Source: Rhodospirillales bacterium (GTDB lineage Bacteria > Pseudomonadota > Alphaproteobacteria > Acetobacterales > Acetobacteraceae). From it: 6,052 bases of DNA. The DNA lies in contig CAHJXG010000188.1 in assembly GCA_903644035.1 (NCBI GenBank), positions 1 to 6,052 of the forward strand, in the 5' to 3' direction. Positions 5,517-6,052 of the stretch are shown here, piece after piece (positions within the stretch are counted from its first letter, which is position 1; each line of letters opens with the position of its first letter). The notes under the pieces were generated by a model. That model worked only from the letters and a program-made list of their open reading frames with translations. It searched no databases and was not told the DNA's origin. Both the position numbers and the translations under genes were made by a program.

Positions 5517-5558
5517 ACCTGCGGCCAGGCAACCGCGTTGATGCCGGCGCAACCCATC

Positions 5559-5563
5559 GGGAG
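5559..5563 (+). promoter_or_regulatory. Ribosome-binding site of the alpha/beta hydrolase gene
   Basis: GGGAG lies 7 bases before ATG 5571 and supports that start over other ATGs nearby, such as the out-of-frame one at 5584. Confidence 0.65.
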
Positions 5564-5570
5564 CGACCGC

Positions 5571-6052
5571 ATGGCCGTTCAACATGAAGCAAGCGTGCCC
5601 CAGGCCGCGCACCAGCAGACCCAGCAGGAGTACGAGCAGACGGTCTCGCAAGGCGGGATCAGCTACCTCGAGGCCGGCGATCCCGCCGCGGCGCCCGTCG
5701 TGTTCCTGCACGGGATCGGGGGCGCGGCGCGTACGTTCCGCCGGCAGCTCGACCATTTCGGCGCGGAGTGCCGGGCGGTGGCGTGGGACATGCCGGGCTA
5801 CGGCAACTCCACCCCGCTGCCGCTCGTGTCGATGGATGCGCTGGCGGCGGCGTTGGCGGGGTTCATCGAGGAGCTTGGCCTGGACCGCCCGGTGCTGGTC
5901 GGCCACAGCCTCGGCGGCATGGTGGTGCAGCGCCTGCTGACCCGGGCGCCGCATGTCGCCCGCGCCGTCGTGCTGGCGCAGACCAGCGCCGCCTTCGGCA
6001 GCCGCGACCCGGCCTGGCAGGCGGAGTTCCTGTCGGCGCGCCTCGGGCCGCT
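5571..6052 (+). CDS. Alpha/beta-fold hydrolase, 3' end beyond the window
   Basis: The first 160 residues of a serine hydrolase run off the right edge. After a Gln-rich, probably flexible N-terminus (residues 1-23) comes the strand QGGISYLEAGD. Then come the oxyanion-hole motif FLHGIGG (45-51), WDMPGYGNS (72-80) of the conserved D-x-P-G-x-G-x-S turn, and the nucleophile elbow VGHSLGG (110-116) with catalytic Ser113. The region AVVLAQTSAAFGSRDPAWQ (132-150) begins the usual cap segment. The acid and histidine of the triad lie outside the window. Such proteins are often enol-lactone hydrolases, esterases or C-C bond hydrolases; the substrate cannot be fixed from this half. There is no signal peptide, so it is probably cytosolic. 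It follows the reductase gene by 99 bp on the same strand, but the gap holds possible promoter elements, so independent transcription is likely. Confidence 0.88.
   Translation, partial: MAVQHEASVPQAAHQQTQQEYEQTVSQGGISYLEAGDPAAAPVVFLHGIGGAARTFRRQLDHFGAECRAVAWDMPGYGNSTPLPLVSMDALAAALAGFIEELGLDRPVLVGHSLGGMVVQRLLTRAPHVARAVVLAQTSAAFGSRDPAWQAEFLSARLGP

Overview
The window is high-GC DNA from what looks like an alphaproteobacterium. A Rhodospirillales/Acetobacteraceae-type host (Roseomonas-like) is my best guess, based on the protein families and GC-ending codons; the sequence alone does not prove it. Six complete or edge-truncated genes can be supported. They do not form one operon: strands alternate (-, +, +, -, +, +), with clear ribosome-binding sites in front of the four right-hand genes.

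Left part (1-1505). A possible C-terminal tail of a gene entering from the left ends at 86-88. It is followed by an AT-rich island (61-210, about 43% GC by my count) packed with inverted repeats. A minus-strand gene (227-784) then encodes a 2H phosphoesterase / '2'-5' RNA ligase-like' protein whose two signature HxT motifs are both altered. About 320 bases without a convincing gene follow, then a 71-residue orphan ORF (1103-1318) with lower GC than the rest, and a non-coding stretch with a strong GC hairpin.

Middle part (1506-3176). A 92-residue orphan protein (+) converges on a secreted PQQ-dependent dehydrogenase of the sorbosone dehydrogenase family (-). The dehydrogenase is a periplasmic beta-propeller expected to oxidise sugars or aldehydes. 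A 140-bp divergent intergenic region with two small palindromes separates it from the next gene.

Right part (3177-6052). A compact 764-residue class II (adenosylcobalamin-dependent) ribonucleotide reductase supplies deoxynucleotides without needing oxygen. It has the full set of barrel cysteines and a cysteine-rich C-terminal tail. After 99 bp containing a 10-bp direct repeat comes an alpha/beta hydrolase cut by the right edge.

The cofactors differ (B12 for the reductase, PQQ for the dehydrogenase), and nothing in the layout ties the genes into one pathway. I see no CRISPR array, phage or transposon gene, RNA gene or clearly new multi-gene system. The most unusual points are the degenerate 2H motifs and the repeat-rich AT island beside that gene.
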